Below, in pieces: positions 1-9,510 of a stretch of DNA of 64,000 nt; positions within the stretch are counted from its first letter, which is position 1, and each line of letters begins with the position of its first letter. Both the position numbers and the translations under genes were made by a program. A model generated the notes under the pieces. The model was not told the DNA's origin and made no database searches. It saw only the letters and a program-made list of their open reading frames with translations. Source of the DNA: an uncultured Pelagibacteraceae bacterium (GTDB taxonomy: Bacteria; Pseudomonadota; Alphaproteobacteria; Pelagibacterales; Pelagibacteraceae); contig CACGAU010000004.1 in assembly GCA_902571135.1 (NCBI GenBank), positions 1 to 64,000 on the forward strand. Reading direction: 5' to 3'.

Positions 1-723
1 TTATCAAACCCAGATCAACTTCAAATATCTCTTGATGCAAAAGTTGCTAAAGATTTTAACATTCAGTTAGGTGATATTTTTACTTTAAATGTTTATGGGC
101 GTGAGATTGATGGAAAAGTAATTAATTTTAGAGAGGTGGATTATCGAGATTTAAGCATCAACTTTGCAATGTTATTTAATCCTCAATTTGCAAAAACTAT
201 TCCACATGAATATTTAGCCACTGCAAAATTTAATTCAAATAAATTTGATGAAACTGAAATGCTTGAAATCATGCCGAGTTTATCAATGATAAAAATTGCA
301 GATTACTTGTCTAAAGTTACAGCTGTTTTGAATAAGGTATTTATTGCAGTTACCTTAATTTCAGCAGTTACTATTGTTATTGGTTTAATTGTGATTTCAA
401 GTGCAATTATGGTTCAAGGAAAAGTAAAAGAATATCAAAATTTAGTATTTAAAATTTTAGGTTTTTCAAAAAAACAAATTGTTTTTTCATCGTTAATTGA
501 ATTCATCATTATCTTTAAATCTGTAATTTTAATTGCAATATTCTTTGCAGTGATTGGTTCAAAATTTATTATGGAAAATATTTTTGAGCTAGTATGGATG
601 TTTGACTTTAAAGTTTTAATCTATTTAGGATTTTCAATTGGCTTTGTTACTTTAATTTTAATATTGTTAACAAACTTAAAATATCTAAATCCTAAAGTTT
701 ATCCTCTAATAAGAAATCAATAA
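1..723 (+). CDS. FtsX-like ABC transporter permease, C-terminal part (truncated by window start)
   Basis: Frame is open from base 1 (LSNPDQLQISLDAKVAKDFNIQLGDIFTL...) through the 136..723 ORF; several C-terminal TM segments and FtsX-like pattern (KEYQNLVFKILGFSKKQI). Confidence 0.75.
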   Translation, partial: LSNPDQLQISLDAKVAKDFNIQLGDIFTLNVYGREIDGKVINFREVDYRDLSINFAMLFNPQFAKTIPHEYLATAKFNSNKFDETEMLEIMPSLSMIKIADYLSKVTAVLNKVFIAVTLISAVTIVIGLIVISSAIMVQGKVKEYQNLVFKILGFSKKQIVFSSLIEFIIIFKSVILIAIFFAVIGSKFIMENIFELVWMFDFKVLIYLGFSIGFVTLILILLTNLKYLNPKVYPLIRNQ

Positions 724-1140
724 TTAGAATTTAGTAATTTTACTATCTAAAGAAATTAAATTTAATTCTACTTTTAATTTTGGAAATCTTTTTTTTATTT
801 GTTTTTTTATTTTAGAGAACGACTCTATATGAATTTTTTTTTCATTATCTGGGCTAAATTCTTTTTTTCCGTTAGCTATTTTAGCAGCACCACAATCTTT
901 GTGATTAATGACAATTAATTTTTCTATTTTATGTAATTGAATAGAAGTTCTTAAATTGTCATAAAACGTTTTATGCCATTTTTTGAATTTATTATGTGTA
1001 ACCCCAACTGCTGCACCTGCAATTGTAAAAGCACTGTATTTTCCTGTTAATTTTTTTTTCTTTAAATGATTGTGAACTAAATGCTGAAATCTTGGATCCA
1101 TACAAGACAACACCATTGCTTTAAATTTTGATTTCATCAA
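724..1140 (-). CDS. Short beta-carbonic-anhydrase-like protein
   Basis: CMDPRF (CxDxR-like) and NHKDCGA (HxxC) Zn-site motifs; only 138 aa. Confidence 0.6.
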   Translation of the reverse strand: MMKSKFKAMVLSCMDPRFQHLVHNHLKKKKLTGKYSAFTIAGAAVGVTHNKFKKWHKTFYDNLRTSIQLHKIEKLIVINHKDCGAAKIANGKKEFSPDNEKKIHIESFSKIKKQIKKRFPKLKVELNLISLDSKITKF

Positions 1141-1703
1141 TTTAGTTCAATTTTAAACATCGCCTCGTTTCTTCTATTCATTGGAAGGGTAAATGGGCTA
1201 TCATAAGTTGCTCTGATAGGTGGGCTTATAATTGATATATTGTTTTTTTGTAACTCTTTTTCTAAAATTTCTTTATGTTTAAGAAAATTTCCATCTGAAG
1301 CTCGTCCAGAATATCTCAACACCGCGTAGTATCCTCCTTCAATATTAACTATTTTAACATCTTCTCTGCTTGGGTTTGGCGCATTTTCTGAGTTAAATTT
1401 AGATGGTAAATAAAATTGCATACTCATATTTCCATTTTTCTCAACTTGAGTAACTGGAGTTGTCATTTTAATTTTCTCTTGGGTATCGTTTCTGCCTGAA
1501 ATATAATTAAATAACTTTCTAAAATTACTATCTATTCCAGATGTCATTGTTTCCACCGCTAAACGATCAGAATATTTTCTAATCTCATAAACTTCATTTT
1601 TAGAGACAACTTCATAATTTGCTTCTTCGTAAGCCATAACTGTAGAATAAGATAAAATAAATAAAGTACAAATTACTATAAAATAAAGTTTAATGATTTT
1701 CAT
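1137..1703 (-). CDS. SOUL family heme-binding protein
   Basis: Signal peptide, YEVRKYSDRLAVET, KIKMTTPVTQ and MQFYLPSKF motifs of SOUL/HBP family. Confidence 0.85.
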   Translation of the reverse strand: MKIIKLYFIVICTLFILSYSTVMAYEEANYEVVSKNEVYEIRKYSDRLAVETMTSGIDSNFRKLFNYISGRNDTQEKIKMTTPVTQVEKNGNMSMQFYLPSKFNSENAPNPSREDVKIVNIEGGYYAVLRYSGRASDGNFLKHKEILEKELQKNNISIISPPIRATYDSPFTLPMNRRNEAMFKIELN

Positions 1704-1705
1704 TG

Positions 1706-2260
1706 TTACATAACTTTATATTCAAAATTTTGTGTAGTTTCATTAATTTGAATTAATTTAGCACCATTTCTCTCATGAAAATGAGTTGCCATTTCTGTTA
1801 AAGGTGAAAGTGTCACTAATCTATTTAAATGATTAGATTTTTTAATTTTTTTGAATACTTCCTTTACTATTAATTTTCCTCCACCCTTTTTTTTAGACCA
1901 TACAGTGTAAGCAATTGCTATTTGACCACCAGACTGATCTCGCATAGCAGTTTGTAAAAATGCATCAGTGCTAAGTTTTTCTAACTCTTCGACACTTTTT
2001 GGAATTTCATTTGTATAAGCAAAACACATAACGGCATGAATTTCTCCTTTATATTCAACTCCAAAGATTTTTCTTCCATAACCAGTTCTAAATTTATTAT
2101 CTAACTCCGGTCTTACAGGGTCTTCATCTGTATTGCATTCTTTAAGCTCAACAAGTTTTGCACCTTTAACCCAACCAAAAAAGTTGTCGATATTTTTACT
2201 TAAGACTTGTCGATTTTTTCTTAATCTAGCTTTAATTCTTGGATTGAATTTTTTTTTCAT
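1706..2260 (-). CDS. Uncharacterised protein resembling the C-terminal GNAT-like domain of malonyl-CoA decarboxylase
   Basis: TLSPLTEMATHFHERNGAKLIQIN resembles the MCD C-terminal motif (ATFHLRNGA..xxIN). Confidence 0.5.
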   Translation of the reverse strand: MKKKFNPRIKARLRKNRQVLSKNIDNFFGWVKGAKLVELKECNTDEDPVRPELDNKFRTGYGRKIFGVEYKGEIHAVMCFAYTNEIPKSVEELEKLSTDAFLQTAMRDQSGGQIAIAYTVWSKKKGGGKLIVKEVFKKIKKSNHLNRLVTLSPLTEMATHFHERNGAKLIQINETTQNFEYKVM

Positions 2261-2310
2261 AATTTAAATAAATTTAAACATTTATTTAAAATTTAGTATG
2301 TGTAAAAAAA

Positions 2311-3057
2311 TCATATTAGATAATCATATAAAAGCTTTGTGCTTGATACTAAAATTAGAGCATATATAAAATTATAAAATAATTTTTCTTCTATAATTTT
2401 AAGTAATTTATATCCAATCAATATTCCTAATAAAGCAACTGGAAATAATATTGCTGACTGTTTAAAAGATTCTAAATTTGTCATAGACAGATTAATATAT
2501 AAAGGAAGTTTAATTAAATTCACAAAAGTGAAAAAAAATATTCTTGTTCCAACATAGATTTCTTTTTTCATTCTAAGTGGAAGTAAGTAGAGACTGGTTG
2601 GAGTTCCTCCAGCATGCACACAAAAACTTGTAAAGCCTGCAACCACAGAACAGGCTCCACCTTTTAAAAAATTTTTCTCAGATTGTTTTTCTTTGTCTTT
2701 TTTAAAAAAGAAATAATGACCTGCAAATAAGAAGCCCATTACACCAATTATAAATTTTAACAAATCCTCTGAAAAATATGAAAAGGTTAAAGATCCAATA
2801 ATTATACCGATAGCTGCAAATGGAACCATTAATTTCAAAGTTCCTAAATCAAATTCTTTTCTATATTTATAAACAGCGATGAAATCTGAAAATATTAAAA
2901 TCGGTAAAATTATTCCTAAAGCTTGATTTAGCGGCATCACTATTGTCATTAACGGAACAGAAATTAAAGTCATGGATCCACCTAGGCCTGATTTTGCAAT
3001 TCCGTATAAAATTATCGCTGGAACAACTGTAAAAAAAAATAATAAGTTTATTTCCAT
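2311..3057 (-). CDS. TauE/SafE family sulfite/anion exporter
   Basis: Multi-TM 248 aa protein with GxGGSMT and AGFTSFCVHAGGTPTSLYLLP motifs. Confidence 0.85.
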   Translation of the reverse strand: MEINLLFFFTVVPAIILYGIAKSGLGGSMTLISVPLMTIVMPLNQALGIILPILIFSDFIAVYKYRKEFDLGTLKLMVPFAAIGIIIGSLTFSYFSEDLLKFIIGVMGFLFAGHYFFFKKDKEKQSEKNFLKGGACSVVAGFTSFCVHAGGTPTSLYLLPLRMKKEIYVGTRIFFFTFVNLIKLPLYINLSMTNLESFKQSAILFPVALLGILIGYKLLKIIEEKLFYNFIYALILVSSTKLLYDYLI

Positions 3058-3317
3058 TTATTTAATGATTTTAATAATTTCGATCCTAAAGGGCTAATTG
3101 GTTCCTGAAGTATTATTTCTTTTCCAGTTTTTTGTTTTACGAATTGTAATAGTTTAGTTGCTAGCCCTTGTTTTCTAAAAATTGGATTAACAAAAATATA
3201 CTCTACCTCACCTTTTTCATTAAATCTAACAAAGCCTATTGTTGTATTTTCATTTTTAAAGGTAAAAACTCCCTCAGTTTCCTCAATTTTAAAATTTGAA
3301 ACTTCCAGACTATTCAT
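3048..3317 (-). CDS. Small GNAT-type acetyltransferase
   Basis: VEYIFVNPIFRKQGLATKLLQFVKQ acetyl-CoA-binding motif; overlaps the TauE start. Confidence 0.7.
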   Translation of the reverse strand: MNSLEVSNFKIEETEGVFTFKNENTTIGFVRFNEKGEVEYIFVNPIFRKQGLATKLLQFVKQKTGKEIILQEPISPLGSKLLKSLNKWK

Positions 3318-3322
3318 GAATC

Positions 3323-3487
3323 CTAGTAATTTAGGAGTAAAAGGATAACTGCTATTGCAGCAATAATGGAGCTAACAACAATATAATTAAGCTTAATATT
3401 GAATTTTTTTTCTACAAACTCAGTGATTTGTTCCCAGAATAATACTATTAAAAAAATAATTATAGCTGGCAGTATATATTTAATCAT
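3323..3487 (-). CDS. Small (54 aa) predicted membrane protein
   Basis: Manual translation MIKYILPAIIIFLIVLFWEQITEFVEKKFNIKLNYIVVSSIIAAIAVILLLLNY*; two TM segments; fills the gap between neighbouring genes on the same strand. Confidence 0.5.
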   Translation of the reverse strand: MIKYILPAIIIFLIVLFWEQITEFVEKKFNIKLNYIVVSSIIAAIAVILLLLNY

Positions 3488-3489
3488 AA

Positions 3490-4923
3490 TTAAGCTTTGT
3501 CATCGCTGACATAAACCGAAACACCTCTAGTATTTAAATCAACATCAAATTTTTTATGTAATGGTGGGAATGCTCTTTGTGAACAATCTAATCTGTCACA
3601 GGTTCTGCAAGAAACTCCAATTGGAATTTCAGTAGATTTATCATTTATATTTACGTTTTCAGTATAAACAAAATCTTTTGCATATTTTGCATCACAACCA
3701 AGTCCTATAGATAAAACACTTTTGGCTTGACCAAATCGCCCAATACCTTTTTCAACAGTTCGTGCAATACAAACATATTTTTCACCATTATTCATTTTAC
3801 TTACAGCTGCTTGAATAACCCCTGGCCTAGTAAAAGCAGAATAAACATTCCATCGTGGACAAGCACCACCATATCTTGGGATATCTATACCTGATAAAGA
3901 AAATCTTTTAGAAATATTACCTGCCATATCAACTCTTAAAAAATGAAAAGGAATTCCAGGAAGTTTTGGGTCTTGAAGACAAGTTACTCTATGAGCTACT
4001 TGTTCAAAAGATGTTGCAAAAGTATTTTGAAGTAACTCTAAATCATATTTAAGTTTTTTACACTCAGAATGAAATAATTTATAAGGCATTAAAATAGCTG
4101 CACCACAATAATTTAGTAAAGCAACTTTAGTTAACTTTTTTGACTCCTCAGAGGGAAAACTAAATTTAGAAAGATAGTCATCAATTTCTTTATTTGCACC
4201 TTCTTGTGCTATTTGTGCAGCTGCATGTAATTTTTTTGTTTCTAGTGAACTGTAATCACTAAGCAACAACTCTTTTTTATTTTTATTATAAATTTTTGAA
4301 AATGGTTTGCTTTCATCAGGAATGACATCTTTTACAGTAATTGAATATTCTGAATACAGATATTCACATAAAGCAATGTATCTTGTACGATTATTTTTTT
4401 GAATTTTATCAAATACTTTATTGGCAAATTCTTCTAACTTAGGAAAGTAATTTTTATTTTCTTGTAAAAAGTCTGAAATAACTTCTCCTGGAAAAGAATT
4501 TTTTCTATTATCAACAATTTTACCAGAAATTTTTTCAATCTTATTAATTAGTTCGTGATCTTTTTTTTTTAAAATATCTCCAAGTCTTACAATTGCTTTT
4601 CCAATTTTTGGATTGGTACTAACTAAATCTTTTACTTCAGGTCCTAAAATATCTAAATCTTCAAATAAACTATCATCTAAAATCTCAGAAATTGTATTTT
4701 GAAGATTAATATCTGTTTTTGAAGTAAGATCTGATAACTGAATATTTAATCTTTCACATAAGTTTAATAGTAGATCGCCATCTATTTTTCTTTTTCCACT
4801 CTCAATAAGATTTAAATAACTTGGTGAAATGTTTAAATCTTCTGCTAATTTGTTCGCTTGAAGACCAAGCTGTCTTCGAAAAGACTTGATTTTAGGCCCT
4901 ATTTTTAAATCTATTTGACTCAT
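3490..4923 (-). CDS. XRE-family transcriptional regulator of the RamB/ScfR type (HTH + IrrE/ImmA-like + DUF2083 C-terminal domain)
   Basis: N-terminal HTH (ANKLAEDLNISPSYLNLIESGKRKI), C-terminal CRTCDRLDCSQRAFPP; divergent from isocitrate lyase. Confidence 0.85.
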   Translation of the reverse strand: MSQIDLKIGPKIKSFRRQLGLQANKLAEDLNISPSYLNLIESGKRKIDGDLLLNLCERLNIQLSDLTSKTDINLQNTISEILDDSLFEDLDILGPEVKDLVSTNPKIGKAIVRLGDILKKKDHELINKIEKISGKIVDNRKNSFPGEVISDFLQENKNYFPKLEEFANKVFDKIQKNNRTRYIALCEYLYSEYSITVKDVIPDESKPFSKIYNKNKKELLLSDYSSLETKKLHAAAQIAQEGANKEIDDYLSKFSFPSEESKKLTKVALLNYCGAAILMPYKLFHSECKKLKYDLELLQNTFATSFEQVAHRVTCLQDPKLPGIPFHFLRVDMAGNISKRFSLSGIDIPRYGGACPRWNVYSAFTRPGVIQAAVSKMNNGEKYVCIARTVEKGIGRFGQAKSVLSIGLGCDAKYAKDFVYTENVNINDKSTEIPIGVSCRTCDRLDCSQRAFPPLHKKFDVDLNTRGVSVYVSDDKA

Positions 4924-4931
4924 ATTTACTA

Positions 4932-5022
4932 TTTGTAAATTTTGTAAATTTATTTTTACAATATTTTTTCCCTATTTACAAAGCTTTTTAACGTTTTTTA
5001 TAGATTTTGTAAATTCTGTAAA
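4932..5022. promoter_or_regulatory. Cluster of TTTGTAAA-type sites (candidate RamB/ScfR-like operators)
   Basis: Exact TTTGTAAA at 4932-4939, 4941-4948, 5006-5013; reverse TTTACAAA at 4975-4982; near-matches at 4953-4961 and 5016-5022. Confidence 0.55.
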
Positions 5023-5035
5023 ATATATAATTTAC

Positions 5036-5197
5036 ATGGATAAAAATTTAAAAAACACAGAAAATGAAGCTCAAATCATTAAAAAAGAGGACTTAGATCA
5101 GCACAACAGTAGAGGAATCTACATGAGAGATGATCATTGTGATTGGGGTTCAAGTGGAATGAGTGAGCTAATCAAAGCCTTAGACGATAACAACTAA
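5036..5197 (+). CDS. Small ORF (53 aa) upstream of aceA
   Basis: Manual translation MDKNLKNTENEAQIIKKEDLDQHNSRGIYMRDDHCDWGSSGMSELIKALDDNN*; TATAAT at 5026-5031 just before the ATG. Confidence 0.5.
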   Translation: MDKNLKNTENEAQIIKKEDLDQHNSRGIYMRDDHCDWGSSGMSELIKALDDNN

Positions 5198-5248
5198 TTC
5201 ATTCTTCTTATTCAATTTTCTAAATTAAAACACAAAGGAAACTAAAAA

Positions 5249-6523
5249 ATGAGTGCAGAAAAAATCTCATACGACTTAAAAAGATTTGCTGGAATAAAAA
5301 GAGACTATACGGAGGAAGAAGTAGAAAGATTAAGAGGCTCAATTAAAATTGAATATTCTTTGTGTAAAAACCAATCTCAAAAACTTTGGAAATTATTAAA
5401 TTCTGAGCCATACGTGAACACACTTGGCTCTTTGTCAGGTAATCAAGCAGTACAACATGCAAAAGCTGGTTTAAAAGCAATTTATTTAAGTGGATGGCAA
5501 GTTGCTGCCGATGCAAATACAGCTGGCGAAATGTATCCAGATCAATCTTTATATCCTTATGACAGTGCACCAAAATTAGTTGAGTCTATGAATAATTCTT
5601 TAATCAGAGCTGATCAAATTCAACATATGGAAATGCAAGACGGTGATATGAAAAAAGAAGATAGAACAGATTACATGTTGCCTATTATTGCTGATGGTGA
5701 AGCTGGATTTGGAGGTCCATTAAATGTGTTTGAATTAACTAAAAAATTTATAAGAGCAGGTGCCGCAGGTGTGCACTTTGAAGACCAACTAGCTAGTGAA
5801 AAAAAATGTGGTCACATGGGTGGTAAAGTTTTAGTTCCAACAGGAACAATGGTAAAAAATCTTAAAGCTGCAAGATTAGCTGCTGATATTGCAGAGGTTC
5901 CATTAATAATTTTAGCTAGAACTGATGCGAATGCTGCAAAACTAATTACGAATGATTTTGATGAAAATGATAAACCATTTTTAACAGGTGAAAGATCTCC
6001 TGAAGGTTTTCATTATGTAAAAGATGGAATTGAACAAGCTATCTCTAGAGGTTTAGGTTATGCACCTTATGCTGATTTAATTTGGTGTGAAACAGCAACG
6101 CCTAATTTAGCAGAAGCTAAAAAGTTTGCTGATGCTATACATGAAAAATTTCCTGGAAAACTTTTAGCTTATAATTGTTCACCTTCTTTTAATTGGAAAA
6201 AACATTTGAGCGATGATGAAATTGCTTCATTCCAACAAGAAATTGCAAAAATGGGTTATAAATTTCAATTTATTACTCTTGCTGGTTTTCATACTCAAAA
6301 TATTGCAATCTTTGAACTTGCTGAGAAATACAGAAAAGAAGGTATGGCTGCATACTCTAGAATTCAACAACAGGAATTTGCTCGAGAAAAAGATGGCTAT
6401 ACTAGTGTTAAACACCAAAGAGAAGTTGGTACATCTTATTTTGATGCAGTATCAAACACTATTAGTAGCGGTCAAAGCTCAACTACAGCAATGGCTGGAT
6501 CTACTGAGTCAGAACAGTTTTAA
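5249..6523 (+). CDS. aceA: Isocitrate lyase
   Basis: [14 protein letters not shown] catalytic motif, [36 protein letters not shown]. Confidence 0.95.
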   Translation: MSAEKISYDLKRFAGIKRDYTEEEVERLRGSIKIEYSLCKNQSQKLWKLLNSEPYVNTLGSLSGNQAVQHAKAGLKAIYLSGWQVAADANTAGEMYPDQSLYPYDSAPKLVESMNNSLIRADQIQHMEMQDGDMKKEDRTDYMLPIIADGEAGFGGPLNVFELTKKFIRAGAAGVHFEDQLASEKKCGHMGGKVLVPTGTMVKNLKAARLAADIAEVPLIILARTDANAAKLITNDFDENDKPFLTGERSPEGFHYVKDGIEQAISRGLGYAPYADLIWCETATPNLAEAKKFADAIHEKFPGKLLAYNCSPSFNWKKHLSDDEIASFQQEIAKMGYKFQFITLAGFHTQNIAIFELAEKYRKEGMAAYSRIQQQEFAREKDGYTSVKHQREVGTSYFDAVSNTISSGQSSTTAMAGSTESEQF

Positions 6524-6550
6524 AAAATAACTTCCCTCTCCATTTTTTAG

Positions 6551-6577
6551 TAGCCCTTAACAGGGCTATTTTTTTTG
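6551..6577 (+). terminator. Rho-independent terminator after aceA
   Basis: AGCCCT-TAAC-AGGGCT stem followed by ATTTTTTTT. Confidence 0.85.
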
Positions 6578-6612
6578 TTTGTAATTCATACCAAGACTGT
6601 TAAGGGTCACAA

Positions 6613-7752
6613 ATGTCTAATAAAAACTTTGGTTTTGGAACACAAATAAGAAAGTCTCCATATTTTGACTCTACTGTTAAATGGGGAGCTACAGGTTTTT
6701 CTGTATATAATCATATGTATATTCCAAGAGACTTTGGAAATCCTGAACAAAACTTTTGGAACCTTATTGAAAAATCAATTTTATGTGATGTGGCGGTTGA
6801 AAGGCAGGTTGAAATAACTGGTCCTGATGCCTACAAATTTACTCAATTATTAACTCCTAGAGACCTTTCAAAATTATCAATAGGACAGTGTAAATATGTA
6901 TTAATCGTAAATAACGATGGAGGCATATTAAACGATCCAGTTTTACTTAGATTAGCAGAAAATCATTTTTGGTTATCCTTGGCAGATAGTGATGTTTTGT
7001 TATGGGCACAAGGTGTTGCGGTTAATTCAGGTTTAGATGTTAAAATATCTGAACCAGATGTATCCCCTTTACAGTTACAAGGCCCTACCTCACAAGAAAT
7101 AATGGTCAAACTATTTGGTGAAGATATCAGAGATCTTAAATATTATTGGCTAAGAGAATATAATCTTGATGGAATTCCTCTAATTGTTTCAAGAACAGGT
7201 TGGTCAAGTGAACTTGGTTATGAAATATATTTAAGAGATGGTTCAAAAGGAAATGAATTATATGAAAAAATTATGGCTGCTGGTAAAGAACATGGAATTC
7301 AGCCAGGTCATACATCGTCCATAAGAAGAATTGAAGGTGGTATGCTTTCATATCATGCAGATGCTGACATTCATACTAATCCATTTGAATTAGGGTTGGA
7401 TCGTTTAGTGAATCTAGATTCTGAAATTGATTTTATTGGAAAAAAAGCTTTAAAAAAAATAAAGGAAGATGGAATATCTCGTAAACAAGTTGGACTTGTT
7501 ATTGAATGTGCACCATTATCAGGACCCAACACTACTTTTTGGCCAATAAGAAAAAACGGAAAACAAATTGGTAAAGTAACCTCAGCTGTATATTCACCTA
7601 GATTAAAAAAGAATATTGCACTTGCAATGATAGAAATAAATTATTCAGAAGTAGGAAATCAATTGGATGTTCAAACTCATGAAGGAAAATATTCTGCTAC
7701 CATTGTAGAAAAACCTTTTTATGATTCTAAAAAGAAAATAGCTAGTAGCTAG
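6613..7752 (+). CDS. DmdA-like / aminomethyltransferase (GcvT) family protein
   Basis: YNHMYIPRDF, DVAVERQVEITGPDA, TPRDLSKLSIGQCKY, NPFELGLDRLVNLDSEIDFIGKKAL motifs shared with the DmdA branch of GcvT folds. Confidence 0.8.
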   Translation: MSNKNFGFGTQIRKSPYFDSTVKWGATGFSVYNHMYIPRDFGNPEQNFWNLIEKSILCDVAVERQVEITGPDAYKFTQLLTPRDLSKLSIGQCKYVLIVNNDGGILNDPVLLRLAENHFWLSLADSDVLLWAQGVAVNSGLDVKISEPDVSPLQLQGPTSQEIMVKLFGEDIRDLKYYWLREYNLDGIPLIVSRTGWSSELGYEIYLRDGSKGNELYEKIMAAGKEHGIQPGHTSSIRRIEGGMLSYHADADIHTNPFELGLDRLVNLDSEIDFIGKKALKKIKEDGISRKQVGLVIECAPLSGPNTTFWPIRKNGKQIGKVTSAVYSPRLKKNIALAMIEINYSEVGNQLDVQTHEGKYSATIVEKPFYDSKKKIASS

Positions 7753-8516
7753 GATTTAATATTGTAACCTTTTTTAAGTAATACTGTCACAACTGTTACA
7801 CAAGCAACCAAAAATACAACCATAGAAATTATACTTACCCAAATATTAAAGTCCGATACTCCATAAAAAGCAAATCTAAGGCCATTAATTAAATAAACTA
7901 CTGGATTGAAATAAGTAACTGTCTGCCAAAATTCTGGCAGCATATCTAATGAGTACAAGCTACCCCCTAAAAATACCATTGGTGTAATAACTAAAGTAGG
8001 AATTATAGACATTTGTTCGAAATTAGAACTCATTAAACCTATTAAGAAACCAAATAATGCAAATGTAAATGCAACCAATACTAATAAAAAAATCATTAAT
8101 AATGGATACATGACGTTGACCTCTACAAAAAATGTTGAAGTGATAAATATTACAACACCTACAATAAGAGTTTTAGTTGCTCCTGCTCCAACAAAAGCTA
8201 GAACAATTTCAAAAGTAGAAATTGGTGCTGCTAAAATTTCATAAATTGTACCATTAAACTTAGGAAAAAATATTCCAAAAGAAGTATTACTAATAGATTG
8301 CGTAAGCAATGTGAGCATTAATAAACCTGGAACGATGTAAGATCCGTAACTAATTCCATCAATATTTTCAACATATCCTCCAATTACTGAACCAAATACT
8401 ATGAAGTATAAGGAGGTAGATAAAACTGGAGAAAAAAGAGACTGCATTAAAGTTCTTTTAAACCGATCCATCTCATGAAGATAAATTGCACTAAATGCTT
8501 GAAAATTAAACTTCAT
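7749..8516 (-). CDS. ABC-2 type transporter permease
   Basis: ABC-2 membrane protein pattern ([24 protein letters not shown]); overlaps the ATPase gene. Confidence 0.85.
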   Translation of the reverse strand: MKFNFQAFSAIYLHEMDRFKRTLMQSLFSPVLSTSLYFIVFGSVIGGYVENIDGISYGSYIVPGLLMLTLLTQSISNTSFGIFFPKFNGTIYEILAAPISTFEIVLAFVGAGATKTLIVGVVIFITSTFFVEVNVMYPLLMIFLLVLVAFTFALFGFLIGLMSSNFEQMSIIPTLVITPMVFLGGSLYSLDMLPEFWQTVTYFNPVVYLINGLRFAFYGVSDFNIWVSIISMVVFLVACVTVVTVLLKKGYNIKS

Positions 8517-9465
8517 TATTCTCCTTTACTAAAGAAACAAATATTTTTTCTAATGTTGTTTGTTCTGTTTTTAAATCCTGTAATTTTAAATTTGCATCTT
8601 TTAAATCTTGAAGCAAATTAGTAATACCTGTGCTTTTAGCTCTAACATTATAAGTATAATTTACTGATTTTTTATCTTCACCAATTTCAAGATTATATTT
8701 ACTTAAACTATCTGGTATTTCAGTAATTTCATTTTGAAGGTCTACAGTAAGTTTCTTGTGTCCCATTTTTTTTAACAATTCTTTTGTTTCATCAACCACT
8801 ATAATTTCTCCTTGATTGATTACTCCTACTCTATCTGCAATAGCTTCTGCTTCTTCTATGTAATGTGTTGTTAAAATTATTGTGACACCAGTTTTTCTTA
8901 AACTCTCAACAACTTTCCACATATCCTGCCTTAACTCTACATCAACACCTGCAGTTGGTTCATCTAAAAATAAAATGGTTGGTTCATGAGATAATGCTTT
9001 TGCAATCAAAACTCTTCTTTTCATTCCCCCAGATAATTGTCTAAGCCTTAAATCTTTTTTATCCCATAGACTTAGATCTTTTAAAACTTTCTCAATATGT
9101 TTTGGATCAGGTTTTTTCCCGTACAAACCTCTAGAATATGAAACATTATTAAATACAGTTTCAAATTGCTCTAAAGTTAACTCTTGAGGAACTAATCCAA
9201 TTCTAGATCTTGTTTCTCTATAATCATCAATAATATCAAATTCATCTACTGTAACTTTCCCAGAAGATGGTCTTACTATCCCGCAAATAATACTTATAAG
9301 CGTAGTTTTTCCTGCACCATTTGGTCCTAGCATTGCAAAAATTTCACCTTTTTTTATATTTAGGTTTATTTTTTTTAATGCCTCAAAACCATTGTCGTAC
9401 ACTTTTGACAGGTTATTTATGCTTATTTGATCGTTTGACATGTAGTTAGGCATATATAGAGACAA
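8506..9465 (-). CDS. ABC transporter ATP-binding protein (multidrug/ABC-2 type)
   Basis: Walker [10 protein letters not shown], signature LSGGMKRR, Walker [13 protein letters not shown]. Confidence 0.92.
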   Translation of the reverse strand: MSLYMPNYMSNDQISINNLSKVYDNGFEALKKINLNIKKGEIFAMLGPNGAGKTTLISIICGIVRPSSGKVTVDEFDIIDDYRETRSRIGLVPQELTLEQFETVFNNVSYSRGLYGKKPDPKHIEKVLKDLSLWDKKDLRLRQLSGGMKRRVLIAKALSHEPTILFLDEPTAGVDVELRQDMWKVVESLRKTGVTIILTTHYIEEAEAIADRVGVINQGEIIVVDETKELLKKMGHKKLTVDLQNEITEIPDSLSKYNLEIGEDKKSVNYTYNVRAKSTGITNLLQDLKDANLKLQDLKTEQTTLEKIFVSLVKENNEV

Positions 9466-9510
9466 TTTATAGTATTACAATAAATTAAAATTTACCTTAA
9501 TTTTTAGTTA

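Noticed and set aside
5343-5573. ORF antisense to aceA
   Set aside because: Lies wholly inside a confident isocitrate lyase gene; composition typical of antisense of an AT-rich CDS.
6213-6530. Overlapping ORFs (6213..6530 + and 6227..6418 -) inside aceA
   Set aside because: Alternate-frame readings of the aceA C-terminus; no independent support.
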